A stretch of DNA of 64,000 bases, taken from contig QEYB01001427.1 of NCBI GenBank assembly GCA_017562135.1, forward strand, positions 248,001 through 312,000, in the 5' to 3' direction. The notes below the pieces were generated by a model. It did not search any database and was not told the origin of the DNA. It saw nothing but the letters and a program-made list of their open reading frames with translations. This DNA is from Dipylidium caninum (taxonomy: Eukaryota > Platyhelminthes > Cestoda > Cyclophyllidea > Dipylidiidae). Positions 37,020-46,989 of the stretch are shown one piece after another. Positions within the stretch are counted from its first letter, which is position 1. The number at the start of each line of letters is the position of its first letter. A program made the translations under genes and the position numbers.

Positions 37020-37734
37020 GCGCGGCTGCTGCCTCCGCCACCAACTAGGGCTCTTTCATAATTCATTTCTCCCCTCCCCTCCCCCTCGCCCCGTGCCCGG
37101 CCCGCTCCGTCCTCGCCCCGCCCCGCCCGCCGCCTGACCGCGACCGCGACCGCGACTCCTCCTCGCCTTTCCCCCACCCACGCCCCCGCCCCCGCCTTCT
37201 CCCTCCCTCTGACTCGTCCAAGCCCACTCCTCCCCTCCGCGTCCCTCCAACCTCCTTCCCACCGCCCGCACCCCTCTCCCGCCCCGCTCCCACGCCGCCC
37301 CACACGCCGTCGTCTACGCCCGACGCCCGGGCGAGTTCACTTCACCGTCAGGACAAAAGGGGGAGGAGGGGGAAGAGGAGGAGGAGGAGGAGGAGGAGGA
37401 GGAGGAGACCTTTCTTTAGTGCTTCTTTTCGTCTGTCCCCGCTATTCCTCCGCCTTCCCACGTGTGTTAATTTTACACCAACGTCTTAGTCAAGATTTAT
37501 GCTAGGTATATCGACGCGACGCAATAAGCCACTTCAACTGTGACCGCCCACGTCCACCTCCCGGCCCAGTTCGCCCCCCCCTCCCGCCCCTCCCCGCCCC
37601 CCCGGACCCACTATGATTTTCTCTATCTAATCGCTAAGGCTAATATTAGAAATGTGAAGCTCTTCACCTTCTGCTCTCCCTCCTAGACGCGCTCGGGGGG
37701 CCCCTCCGCCCCCGCGGTGCGGCACACACACACA
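37020..37734. other. Collagen 3' UTR and flank
   Basis: A C-rich 3' region, then a (GAG)n array at 37374-37408 and a CA tract near 37723-37739. I saw no AATAAA close behind the stop, so the transcript end is unplaced. Confidence 0.5.
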
Positions 37735-38720
37735 CACACGTCCGAGCGTGTTTGTCGCTGACACGCCCCCCGCCTTGCCGTCATCTCTCCCGATTGCGTC
37801 TCCCCTTGCGTGCGGACCCGTCGTGGCGGCTGCGACTGACTCGCAGCTCGGGCGGCAGCGGAGGGACGGGAACGGCACCGCGTGCGAGGGCGCAGAACCG
37901 GGGGCGGGGGGCGGGGGGCGGGGGGCAGGGGGCAGGGGCGGAGAAGGCGACCCGCTTGCCTGTCTTGACGCGGGTGGTGGACGTGTCGAAGTGTGGGCGC
38001 TGCATCCTCCCTCCGGGGAGAAGTGAGGAAGCCTAGAAGCCTCGGGGGAGGAGGAGGAGGAAGCCGGTTGCGACTGCGCTGCGCCAGACCCCCTCGCCGC
38101 CTCCTCCGACAGCGGAACTGCTGAACGGGCGGAAGTGGCATTCGCAACGTTTCGCGACAAGGCGGACTGTGGTGCGTCTCAGGCGACGGCGACGGCGACG
38201 GCGGTGCGGGTGGTGGTGATGGTGGTGGGGGTGGGGGTGGGGGTGATCAGATGACCTGAGCCTCGGGCTCCAACGACCGACCGACCGACCGATTGATCGG
38301 CCACGGAGAACTCGAGTGCACGAGATGAGGCCATCGGCCTGCCGCCGCTCACAAAGTCCAATGCGGTGCTCGGCAACGCTCGTGCTGCTGTGTCTCCTCG
38401 CGGCGGTCCACACGACGGTCCACGCGGCCAGCATAGCACACACGTCGGACAACCGGACGACTGCTGTGCCGACGGTTGGCGAGGCCTCGGGTTTGGTCGA
38501 GTTGGCCGGCGCAGAGCCCAAGTCGGAGGTGGCGTCCGCGGCCGCGGCTGAGACTGCGATGGACGTCGCGGAGAGCGGTGGAGACACGGGGCTGCCGATG
38601 GGTGTCGGATCTGACCTCGAAGGTTCAACCACCTCGACGACAGCCGAGAATGAAAACGAGTCCACTGAGGCCTCCACGCAGAGCTCGATAGAGCTTCACA
38701 CGGTCCCACCGGCGACGGTA
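37735..38720 (+). repeat. Inverted duplication 2, left copy (~1 kb)
   Basis: Matches the reverse complement of 46990-47930. The stretch 37735-38497 is closely similar (5' flank, G-rich tracts, start and signal peptide of the secreted gene). The stretch 38570-38705 is a more diverged continuation, with about 70 nt (38498-38568) missing from the partner. Confidence 0.88.
37899..37938 (+). repeat. G-rich tandem tract (potential G-quadruplex)
   Basis: Repeated runs of five or six G separated by single C or CA lie about 420 bp upstream of the secreted-protein start. The partner tract is present in the inverted copy near 47728-47770. A second GGT/GGGGGT-rich tract sits at 38208-38246. Confidence 0.75.
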
Positions 38721-39343
38721 CCGAAAGCGGGGCTGTGCAACGTCCTGAGGAGCCATTGCCGTTGCCTGGAACCGTCTTCCGGGGCGCCAATTCCGTGGGC
38801 ACGACCACAAACGTTTCCGTGGCGACTCCTCCAGAAACATCTCCCCCGTCAGATGGTGTTGAAATGTCGACTGTCGCCGCCACGCTCTCAACGCCTGCCA
38901 CAGTGGCAGTCGGGGTCGCTGCCACACCGACGGGAGTCCCAGACGAGTTCGGGTCAGCTACGTCGTCTCCCGAAATTTCTTCAGACTCGAAGGTGGCCAC
39001 GCAGACGAGGGTGACGGCGGCGGAGGCGGAGGGTGAAGGCAGCGAAGTTGGGGCCTTCAAGACCGCGTCCACTGTCACAAGCGCCCCGGCCTCCGTCGCC
39101 ACCCGAGCAACGGAGCCGAGGCGAGAGGAGTCGTGCGGCGAGGAGGACCGACTGCCGGAGAGCGTGAGAGGCAAATACCGGAAGCTGCAGGATCTGTTGA
39201 AGCTCTACCTGATTCAGTTCATCTCGGAGACGGACCCCCTGCGGCTAAGGGAAATGCGGGAGAACTTTGTGAGGATCATGGAGCTCTACCAAGGCAACCT
39301 CGTGGACGCCATGGCGCGGGGCGCGAAGGCCACGTCTCAGTGA
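38325..39343 (+). CDS. Secreted Thr/Ala-rich protein of unknown family (one frame break)
   Basis: Not recognised. The best start is ATG 38361, giving a classical signal peptide (MRCSATLVLLCLLAAVHTTV, cleavage near HAA); ATG 38325 is in frame 12 codons earlier. The middle is a disordered stretch rich in Ala, Thr, Ser and Glu with an NRT glycosylation site. The C-terminal 55 residues are charged and predicted helical (KLQDLLKLYLIQFISE, then REMRENFVRIMELYQGNL), ending at TGA 39341. The first part reads in one frame to about 38728 and the rest in another; one missing G in the GGGG run at 38729-38731 would join them as VPKAG-AVQRPEEP. An intron is possible but no good site pair was found. An AATAAA follows at 39390. 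The 5' half is duplicated in inverted, broken form at 47 kb. Confidence 0.62.
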
Positions 39344-39389
39344 GGCGCTCCTCCCGACCGGCGCCCCAACGGGGACCGTCGATGTAGCC

Positions 39390-39395
39390 AATAAA
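39390..39395 (+). terminator. AATAAA polyadenylation signal
   Basis: A canonical AATAAA 47 nt after the stop of the secreted-protein gene, followed by a T/G-containing stretch. Fits its 3' end. Confidence 0.75.
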
Positions 39396-40343
39396 GCTTC
39401 TGTGTGATTCTGCATTGCTCTCACCTCGTAACGTGTCGCAAGTCTGTCAGGAAGGGATACGGCGGCGGGGCGGGGCGGGGCGGGGCGGGGCGGGGGCAGG
39501 GAAGACGGCGGCACAGACTGCCGCGGGGCGTTCCGCGGGTGGTCGGGATGAGGCTGGGGAAGACACTGGTGGACGGGAGGCGCGGCGACGGAGGGATGCA
39601 GTCGCCGTCGAAGACGTGGGCGACGGGTGATCTTCCGCGCGCGCAGTCTGCCGCGTTGAAACGCACTTGCGGCCTGGCGGCTCGGAAGCGTTTTCAAGCG
39701 ACCCAGACGGGGTTGGCGACCTCTTCATTCGCGCGCGAGGGGAGATCGTCGTCAAAAGACAGACAACGTGTCGACGAAACAATCGGACGGGCGAGGGGCG
39801 GCCCGCCTTCTGCTGGCCAGCGCTGGGCCGCTGGGGAGGCGCGGAAACGGCGTCCTCTCAGTTGCCCGACTCCCACAATATCCTTCTCCGCCCTCCGCCC
39901 CCCGCGCCGTCATCTCAGTCATCGGCGCTCGACCTCGCATCGCCTGAAGTACCTGGCAGTTGCGGTCTCCCTGTGCCCGGCGCCGATGCCGCACGTCTTT
40001 GCACCGAGGAGGCAGACCAGAGCCGCCTGGCGGAGAGGCGGCCCTAAGAAGAAGCTGAGGCGTGCGACGGGCGATGCGGCCACCCAGTGCTGAGGGAGAG
40101 CGTTTGTCTTCCTCTCGCCCTCCGCCGCCCCTTCCCCGCCCCGCGACCCGAACTCCGCCCCGCGGCTCCGGGGCGGGCGGCCAGGCGGCGGGGCGGGCAG
40201 GCGCGCGCTCGGCCCATCGACCGGCGCACCGCGGGCCTCGTCGATATCGGAGGCGGTCGGCGGAGTGACCCGCGGGGTGCATCGCCTCGGTGCACATCGA
40301 ACGGCGGTGGAGCGCGCGCCGCCACTCGCGATTCATTTGCGCG
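39396..40343. other. Intergenic, GC-rich, includes (GGGGC)n array
   Basis: Spacer between the two secreted-protein genes. A (GGGGC)n tract at 39467-39495 could form G-quadruplexes. Long open frames here occur on both strands in several phases and look like a by-product of GC content. The promoter of the next gene should lie at its right end. Confidence 0.45.
39467..39495 (+). repeat. (GGGGC)n array
   Basis: About five and a half tandem GGGGC units in intergenic sequence. Confidence 0.92.
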
Positions 40344-41516
40344 ATGAGGACGCTGCTGGTAGCCGCGCTGGCTGCGCTGCTGGGAGGAATGCTGGTCGTC
40401 GGCGGTCCGCCTCCGCGGAGGGCGAGGCTCCCGCGAGACCAGCTCTCAGGTCGAGGAGTCCACGCTTTGGCGGACCCAAAGGTGGCAGAAAACGGCGCGA
40501 CGGCGCCCAAACGGCGACGGGAGCCGGTTGGCAGTCTTGGCCAGCGGGGAGGCCTCCGGAAGGGGTCGGCAGACTCGAAGCCGCTGGAGGAGGTCAAACG
40601 GACCCGCACGCGGCCGGCGGGGCGGAGTGGAGTCCAGCCAACCGTGGCGCCGACGCCCCAACCGTCGCCCGAGCCCCGGACAGTCCGTGGAGCTGGGCGT
40701 TGGCCTGCAAACAGAGCCGCAAATTTGAGCTCAATCGCGACAACGCGCAATGCGACGAAGAACACGACCGAAAACGGAGAGGGGAACAACCCCAAGCCCG
40801 GGAAAGACGGACGCCCTGCGCCGAGGGAGAAGCGGGCCGAGTCGGGGCCTATCCGGGAGCCGAACTCCGTCGCGGACGTGGCCGAGCCGTCCTGTCCGCA
40901 CGGCTGTCCCCAGCCCTGGCCCTTCTACCAGGAGTTCCACGAGCCCATGCCCGAGTTCGTGGTGCCGCAGCCGGAGGTGGTGCACTACCAGCACCCGGTC
41001 GCGGTGGACTGGGAGCCGCACGCACTCGACGGCCTTCAGCAGCCGCCGTGGATGCTCGCCCACGAGACCGACTGGGAGGCCTCGGACTACGCTTCCTGGC
41101 CGAACGACCACTTCCACGAGCTCGAGCCGAGTTGGTGGGAGGAGAGCAGTCCGCAGAGCGGCGCCGGGAAGCAGTGCGCCACGAGTAAAAAGAAGAAACA
41201 GAAGGCTGAGGTAACCACGAAGGCGATGCCGCCACCGACAACAACGGCGGCAGGGACGACGACGACGACGACAGCCCCCGCAGCTACGCAAGCTCCGGTA
41301 ACATCGACGCCCGCGACCGCAGAAACCGCGGGAGGCGCCGGGGAATCGACGGTGTCGGAGGCGCCGTCGACGTGGCAGGGGATTGCGGAGCTGCTGGTGG
41401 AGCACAAATCGAACGCGGCCGATCCCCAGACTGGTAAACTTTATTCCCAGATGTTCAATGAAGTTGTTCGCTCCTACGCACCCCTTCTGCAAAGCGTCTT
41501 GAAGGAGGCCGAGTAG
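40344..41516 (+). CDS. Secreted Thr/Pro-rich protein of unknown family (390 aa)
   Basis: Not recognised. One open frame runs from ATG 40344 to TAG 41514. It starts with a clear signal peptide (MRTLLVAALAALLGGMLVVGG). A basic, Pro-rich segment follows with three N-glycosylation sequons (NLS, NAT, NTT). Then comes an unusual acidic and aromatic core rich in Trp, His, Pro and Glu with one CPHGC motif (about residues 190-270), a Lys-rich patch (KKKKQK), a Thr-rich linker, and a helical C terminus (QMFNEVVRSYAPLLQSVL). An AATAAA lies at 41831. The layout (signal peptide, Thr-rich linker, about 50-residue helical tail) resembles the gene at 38.3 kb on the same strand. A first intron in the 5' UTR cannot be excluded. 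Confidence 0.68.
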   Translation: MRTLLVAALAALLGGMLVVGGPPPRRARLPRDQLSGRGVHALADPKVAENGATAPKRRREPVGSLGQRGGLRKGSADSKPLEEVKRTRTRPAGRSGVQPTVAPTPQPSPEPRTVRGAGRWPANRAANLSSIATTRNATKNTTENGEGNNPKPGKDGRPAPREKRAESGPIREPNSVADVAEPSCPHGCPQPWPFYQEFHEPMPEFVVPQPEVVHYQHPVAVDWEPHALDGLQQPPWMLAHETDWEASDYASWPNDHFHELEPSWWEESSPQSGAGKQCATSKKKKQKAEVTTKAMPPPTTTAAGTTTTTTAPAATQAPVTSTPATAETAGGAGESTVSEAPSTWQGIAELLVEHKSNAADPQTGKLYSQMFNEVVRSYAPLLQSVLKEAE

Positions 41517-41830
41517 CCAAATAGAGCATCGCTTCTCTCTCGCTTCTTCCGCCTCGTAAACGCCTCCGCGCCGCCCCGCCGGAGTGCCGCCTCAGGCGTG
41601 GGCGCCTCCAGCCTCAGAAGGCAGTTTGGAAACGCCGAGGTCTCGAGGGCAGAGGAGGGTCTCTCATGCAGGGGGGGGGATGCCCGAAGCGCCGGGGCTG
41701 GCGCTGGGGCGCGCGCTTCTCGGCTTGTCTGTCGTGGTGGGATACTCGAGCGAAGCGCAAGTCGGAGGGGAAGCTTTCGAACTAAGTCGAAGCAGCCGGG
41801 CTAGGGGGACGGGGGGGTCTCCCCTTGGCA

Positions 41831-41836
41831 AATAAA
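41831..41836 (+). terminator. AATAAA polyadenylation signal
   Basis: A canonical signal about 315 nt after the stop of the 40344-41516 gene. It implies a short 3' UTR. Confidence 0.6.
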
Positions 41837-42589
41837 CTAACTCGGTTTGGCACGGGGGATAGCTGGGCTCGCCGAAGGCCTCCCAACCCCCATTGCTCTC
41901 GCCCTCGCCCACCCGCGTGCTGGAAACGGGAAACGGCGGCCGCTCCGTTCAGGGGTCGGAACCTCCGCCCCCGACGCCCCGTTCTGCTGCCCGCGTTAAC
42001 GGCGCTTTGTGGGGCGACTCCCCCTTCCCCCCCCCTCCCCTTCCCTGCCCACGCCAAACCCGTTCTCACTGCCGGCAGTCAGGCGCCTCGGAGTCGCCAG
42101 AGGGCGCCCTGAACTAACGTCCCAAAAACCACCTCGGAGACATCTCCCGACAGGTTTTCCAACCACCCTGTCCCACACAGGACCCCGTCACTGCCTTGAG
42201 GCGCCAACAACACCTCGTCAGGCGAGGGCAGCCTTTAAACACACGTTTTGGCGAGAAGAAAACAGATAAGAGGGGAGGTCGGAGGCACGAAAAATCGCCC
42301 CAACGTTGCTTAAGATTACAACACCTCGAGAGCGCCCAGGTTGGGGGTTTTGCAAGCGCCCGCTGCGACTTGCCCAGTCTTCTCGGCATGGCGCTCTGAG
42401 GGCATGGCGCTCTGAGGGCCCACCCGCCCGCAAAGGTTCGTATGCGAACATCCCATTCTCGCGGTTGTCAAGGCAACGTGATGGTCGGGGCGTGTGAGAG
42501 CATGGCCGTGCGCCACAAGCGGAGAGGAGTGAAGAGGATCATCGACTCAGCCCGAATTGTCAGGAACTAGGGAGGGGGAAATGAGGGAG
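41837..42589. other. Convergent intergenic stretch, no gene seen
   Basis: Lies between the poly(A) site of the plus-strand secreted gene and that of a minus-strand transcript. No supportable coding sequence. A short direct duplication (GGCATGGCGCTCTGAGG-type) occurs at 42386-42418. Confidence 0.45.
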
Positions 42590-42977
42590 AAACAGGGTGA
42601 CTCGGCTTTATTGAATTCACCTCGCAGTAGTACACACATTTCCTCGAAAGTGACGGACTAATAAAAATGAGCAAGTAAAGAAAATCAGTCCGAAAGTGAG
42701 CTCGCAGTCTTCCTGCTGGCGGAAGATAAGGCCGCTGGTCAGTATCTGGAAGAAAAGGAAGAAATATTAAATCAGATTCATTGTCAATTTCGTCGGCAAA
42801 ATCTAGCTACTTACAATGAATAAGTAGAAAATAAATAATCGTCTAAAAGGGACAGGCGAACAGAAAACTTACGAGTGTAAAATCACAGAGAGCTAGTTAC
42901 TAAGCGCCGCAACGTTGACCTGCAAGTGAATTTAAATAAAAAGGTCTCAAAAGGCTTAAAAAGTGGTGAGGAGCACG
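42590..42977 (-). other. Spliced 3' end of a minus-strand transcript
   Basis: On the minus strand there is a strong acceptor (pyrimidine tract, CTTGCAG) opening an exon at 42919. A GTAAGT-type donor closes it at 42873, and a second strong acceptor (TTCTTCCAG) opens an exon at 42745. An AATAAA lies at 42612-42607. The 47-nt exon has stops in all three frames. If an upstream exon ends at the possible donor at 42977 (frame ending RRRRLY), the protein would stop at 42893 after VNVAALSN. The rest would then be 3' UTR. It could instead belong to a non-coding RNA. Confidence 0.45.
42607..42612 (-). terminator. AATAAA polyadenylation signal (minus strand)
   Basis: Reads AATAAA on the minus strand, inside the terminal exon described for 42590-42977. 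Confidence 0.5.
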
Positions 42978-44237
42978 TATAGCCTCCGTCTCCGCAAAAA
43001 AAGCGGTCCACTTATGCCTCCGGCACCGGGGGTCTCGGGGGGCTGGATATAGTCCGACGCCCCCACGAGGCAAGAGGCAGCCCGCCCGATGGCGAGGGAG
43101 CATGCGACGCGCTCCAGACGAGTCGGAGCCCATGGAATCACGGGTGGAAGACATTTGGGGTACGCGTGGCATCAGTAGACGAGGTCAATGTGAAGACAGC
43201 CCAACATGAAGATCTCTCGCGTCATGGCGACTTCTCATCAAAGCCACGGAAATCGAGTGTTTTGCGTTCTATTTACGTTGCAGCGTCGACCGCCATCCCG
43301 ACCCGCGGACTCGATTCCACAAGGCATTACTCACGTGGGGACAACCGCCATCCCCGTCCCCAGGCCCGTAAAACTCACGAGCGAGTGGAGTTTGGGTGTA
43401 GCAGTGCGGAGGAACACCTCCTCTCCCACTCTGTTGCGTGGCGAGGTAAACGTAAAAAGACCGACGCGAAGACTGCGTGGAGGCCTAGGATTCTCCACCA
43501 CAAGACGGTTAATAAGAGGGCTTTCAAGAATAATGTCGACTGTGTCAGACACAGCCCGCCTTCGGCGGAGATGACGGAGAGGCAGGCCGAAAGATGCGAG
43601 TAAGGGTTGCACTGGCAGCTCCGACGAATGGGTGTCCGTGTTCCTCGGCGTGGAGTGGCACGCGATGTCAGAATGCCAACCTTCCTCTTCCCCCGCCTCG
43701 CAAGCCACGACTCGACGTCTCGCACACAAATTCCAGCACCACGCCGGAGTGGGTCCGCCCGGCGAAGGCCACCTTTCGGGCCACAGACCACGGGTGCACA
43801 GCTTCGGTCGGTCGCCAGGGCCACGATCGGGCGAAGGGGACCTGCGCCCTGAGTCTAGACTGCAGACAATGCACGGCGGCGGCACCAGGCTGGGGAAAGG
43901 CAAAGCGTCAACGGCCAGGTGACCTGCCGGGGGGGGGGGGTGTGCGGGTGGATGCGTCCCGTGTGTGTGGACGAGGGGTTCCAAGTGGAGAGCTGAGCGG
44001 TTGGAAAGACGGGTGGATGGATGGACGGGTGGGCAGGTGAGTGAGTGAGTGGGCGGAGGAACGACGGCCGGACGCGGTGAAGGCCCGCGGGTGGGGGAGG
44101 GGGGGCGGCTAAACGGGTCGCCGGGCCAGTGGACGAGTGCGGGGAAATGGGCGAGAAAATGCTACGGCTAAGAGCAACTACTCCACTCCAACCTGTCAAT
44201 CATTCTACCCACGCCACCTGGAGGAACTCGCTCTCCT

Positions 44238-46467
44238 TCAAGCCTTCCGCAGGATCTGGAAGCCAATCGTGGAGGTATACAGTGCACAAACGCTCCTCGC
44301 GGAGGCCATCGCCATAACGCCGCGGCGAGGACAGCAGAACTCACCCGCCCTCGACGCCTTGTCCACGTTGTCCGCGCTGAAGGACCTCCGGATGAGATTC
44401 GCCTGAGCATCCTCCCCAACCAGACGACAGTCCAGACTGGAGAGGGTGGACACGCCTGACGTCGTGAGTGAAGAGCTGGAGACTAGGGAGGAGTCGAAAT
44501 CAGCGACCTCCTTGCCTGCACCACCCACGGAGACTTTCTTTTTCGACGCTGGGGAGGGTTGTGACGGGGGCGGGGGCGGCGGCGGCGCCGGTGGAGGTGA
44601 TAACGGCAGAATCACGTTGCCAACCCTCAATTCCGTCTCGTTCTCCTCGCCCTCGCTGGCGATGTCGTCGATCCACGAGCTGATGGGTTTCGCGAGGATC
44701 GGGTCGCAGATGGTCGCGTCGTGGACGACGAAGCCGCCGTCCATATCGATCTTCAAGGTGAACTGGTCCAGGTCATCCAGCGGGTTGTCGTCGATGTACC
44801 CGTCGTCGTCGTCGTCGTCCCCGTCGACCTCCTCGGCGTTGACGAAGGGGCTGTTGTGGTCCAGGTACCCAACGACAAAGCTCTCCGACTGGGTGCCGAC
44901 GGCCGCCACTCGGCGAATGTCTACGGGGTTCGCGCAAGACCGACTGTTACCTCGAGACGAGGGCCGTGTAGTTGGGCGAGTGGCTCCGCCCTTTGCCCGC
45001 TCTCAGGGGCCGGCGGAGGCAGCCGACTCTCTTCCCACCCCTCCACCAGTGGGGGACGCTGTCCGCGAGTCCACCCGCCCGTTCCTGACAAATCGCCCTC
45101 TCTGCCCGACGCGCCAGCCAGGGCTCCAAGAAGCTCCCACGCTTCAAGGCAAATGCAAAAGACAGTGTCGACGGAACTCTCCAAACAACCGTGACGAAAG
45201 GAGGCGGGACGGGTTTGCGGAGTTTCACGATTGGTGAAGGCGCCTGGGCCTCACCGGCCTGCTCGTGCCACGCGCGTCCGGCTTTTTGCCTGCAGGGCCT
45301 TTCTGTAACGGAATTTGGGGTCCCTGGAAAGCCTACATTCCTTGTCGCTCCCTCTGCGACGTCCTCAGCGCCGCCGACTACACCCCCCCCCCCGGTGGGC
45401 TGAGCCTGTTGCCAGGGCGGGAGCGTGGACGGCGAGAGAGACGTCGTCAGACGGGCAAAGACAGTGGCTCCAGTTTGGTTGCAGGCGCCAGATTCCGCGT
45501 CACCACGCCTCTGAGGGGTTCACCGCCGCCACACCGACCACGAGGTCCACACCACTGAAGCGGTGCTGCGACCTGAGGGTGCACCGAGCCCACCGCGGCT
45601 TGGGGCTTTTCGGGCCAAGGGGCCCGCTCCCACCGCCCGTCCAAGCGTGAACAGCCACGGCCCCGGTCTTCGTCCCGCGGCGGCGAGAGGTGACCCGAGG
45701 AAAGTGCATTTCCCGGGGCAGCTTAACGAGGAGGGTCGACTGGCCCGGGCCGCGTGGCCTCGTTAGAGCTGCGAGCTTTGCCGCAAAAGTGCACCTTCAC
45801 CGCTAAGCAGCTGCTCCGCGCCGGACAGACTTCGCGACACCTCCAATCCCGCCGCAGGCACATGCACACACACATGCGCCTAGTAGGATTGTCACTAACT
45901 CCAATTGGTGCCTTCCACCGGCAGCAAAAACACCTTTGGTGCTTCTGCAATCCACCTCACCCGTCAGTACTGAAAACGAAGTGAGTAGTATCGGCCTCAG
46001 GATTACCACGCGGCCGATTCACTTGGGTTCGCAATTGAGGCAGTGCGCTCTCAGCAGGCCGCGGGGCGGACGCGAGAGCGATGGACTTACCGTCGCCGCG
46101 GCGGCGGATGACGCGGCCGCGGACCCAGTGGCCCTCGCTGTCCCTGGGGACGGGCGCGAGGGGCCACACCGCGGGGGCCGGCTGCGAGGGCGACGGCGGC
46201 GGAACGGCGGCGGCGGCGGCGGTGGCGGCGGCACCAGTTGGCGATCGGCCGTCGTCTGCCGCGGTTTGGGCGCTGGCCCGGACGTTTTGGTCGAGTTGCG
46301 CCGGAAGCGCGGCGGACGGAAGCCGCCAGGCGCCTGGGGCCGCGGGTTCGGCCTCAGGTTCGCGGGGTCCAACGAGGGCATCGACCTGGCCGGGGCTAAA
46401 GTCCTCTGTTGTTGTTGTTGCTGCTGCTGCTGCTGCTGTGGTTGTTGTTGTTGTCCATTTCGCGGCC
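44238..46467 (-). CDS. Unknown acidic/low-complexity protein, at least two exons (partial)
   Basis: Not recognised. Exon A (46467-46091) begins behind a long pyrimidine tract and CGGCAG and ends at a GTAAGT donor; its last residues are GHWVRGRVIRRRGD. Exon B (44920 downwards) begins after CCCGTAG and continues in matching phase (DIRRVAAVGTQSESFVVGYL). It then has an Asp-rich run (DGDDDDDDGY), LDDLDQFTLKIDMDGGFVVHD, WIDDIASEGEENE, a Pro-rich run and a C-terminal RRSFSADNVDKASRAGEF segment, stopping at 44238. In this phase the CAG/CAA-type repeat at about 46391-46455 encodes Thr/Ala runs, not Gln. The 5' end is open; a possible upstream exon contains LRRFSVDSLWRHP, similar in style to the C-terminal RRSFSADN motif. 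The gene may also splice on to exons at 43.3-43.5 kb and the 42.6-43.0 kb 3' end. Confidence 0.5.
46391..46455 (-). repeat. CAA/CAG trinucleotide repeat inside exon A
   Basis: On the minus strand this reads CAA and CAG units in three blocks. It codes Gln in one frame but Thr and Ala in the frame demanded by the splice junction. Confidence 0.85.
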
Positions 46468-46989
46468 CTGCCGAGACACCGAAAGTTGGGTGTGTGAGGG
46501 AGGCGGAGGAGAAAGGGGGGCTGCGCGGTTGGTTGGCGCCGAACGGCGACCGACGGGGGTGGCGCCAAAGCGAGTCTACGGAAAATCGCCTCAACTTTTG
46601 CACCAGACACAAGCGGCGCGGTGGCATAATGAGGGCGCGCCTGCACCCGTAGAACGACGCGATCAGCGAACGCACGTTGAACGGAATGCACGTCGAGGCC
46701 TCCGCCCATCGACCGCACCCGACCATCCGAAGTCCGGTGGCCCGGCGAATGTCCGAGAAGGACGAGCGGACAGTTCGCCCAGCCGAGGATGGCTCAGAAT
46801 AGGGTCCGCCTGGACACGCGGCGCGACCAACGAGCTCCGGCCTCGACAACCGTGCCGCTGCGCCTGCCTGTTGCGCTCTGGCACTGGATGGTCTCCGTTG
46901 AGACGCTGCAAGGCCACTGCGACACTGACGAATTAGTGAGGGAGCGGGACGACCTTCGTTCCAGGGTTCAAACACAGCAGACGCAGAGT

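Noticed and set aside
38700..38745. A short intron (GTACC...TGAG) joining the two frames of the secreted gene
   Set aside because: It would be about 30 nt, with no pyrimidine tract; a missing G in the adjacent GGGG run is simpler.
46019..46975. Long polyglutamine/polyproline ORF on the minus strand
   Set aside because: Although open for 318 codons, its frame does not match the phase needed to splice into the acidic exon at 44920. The overlapping Thr/Ala frame does.
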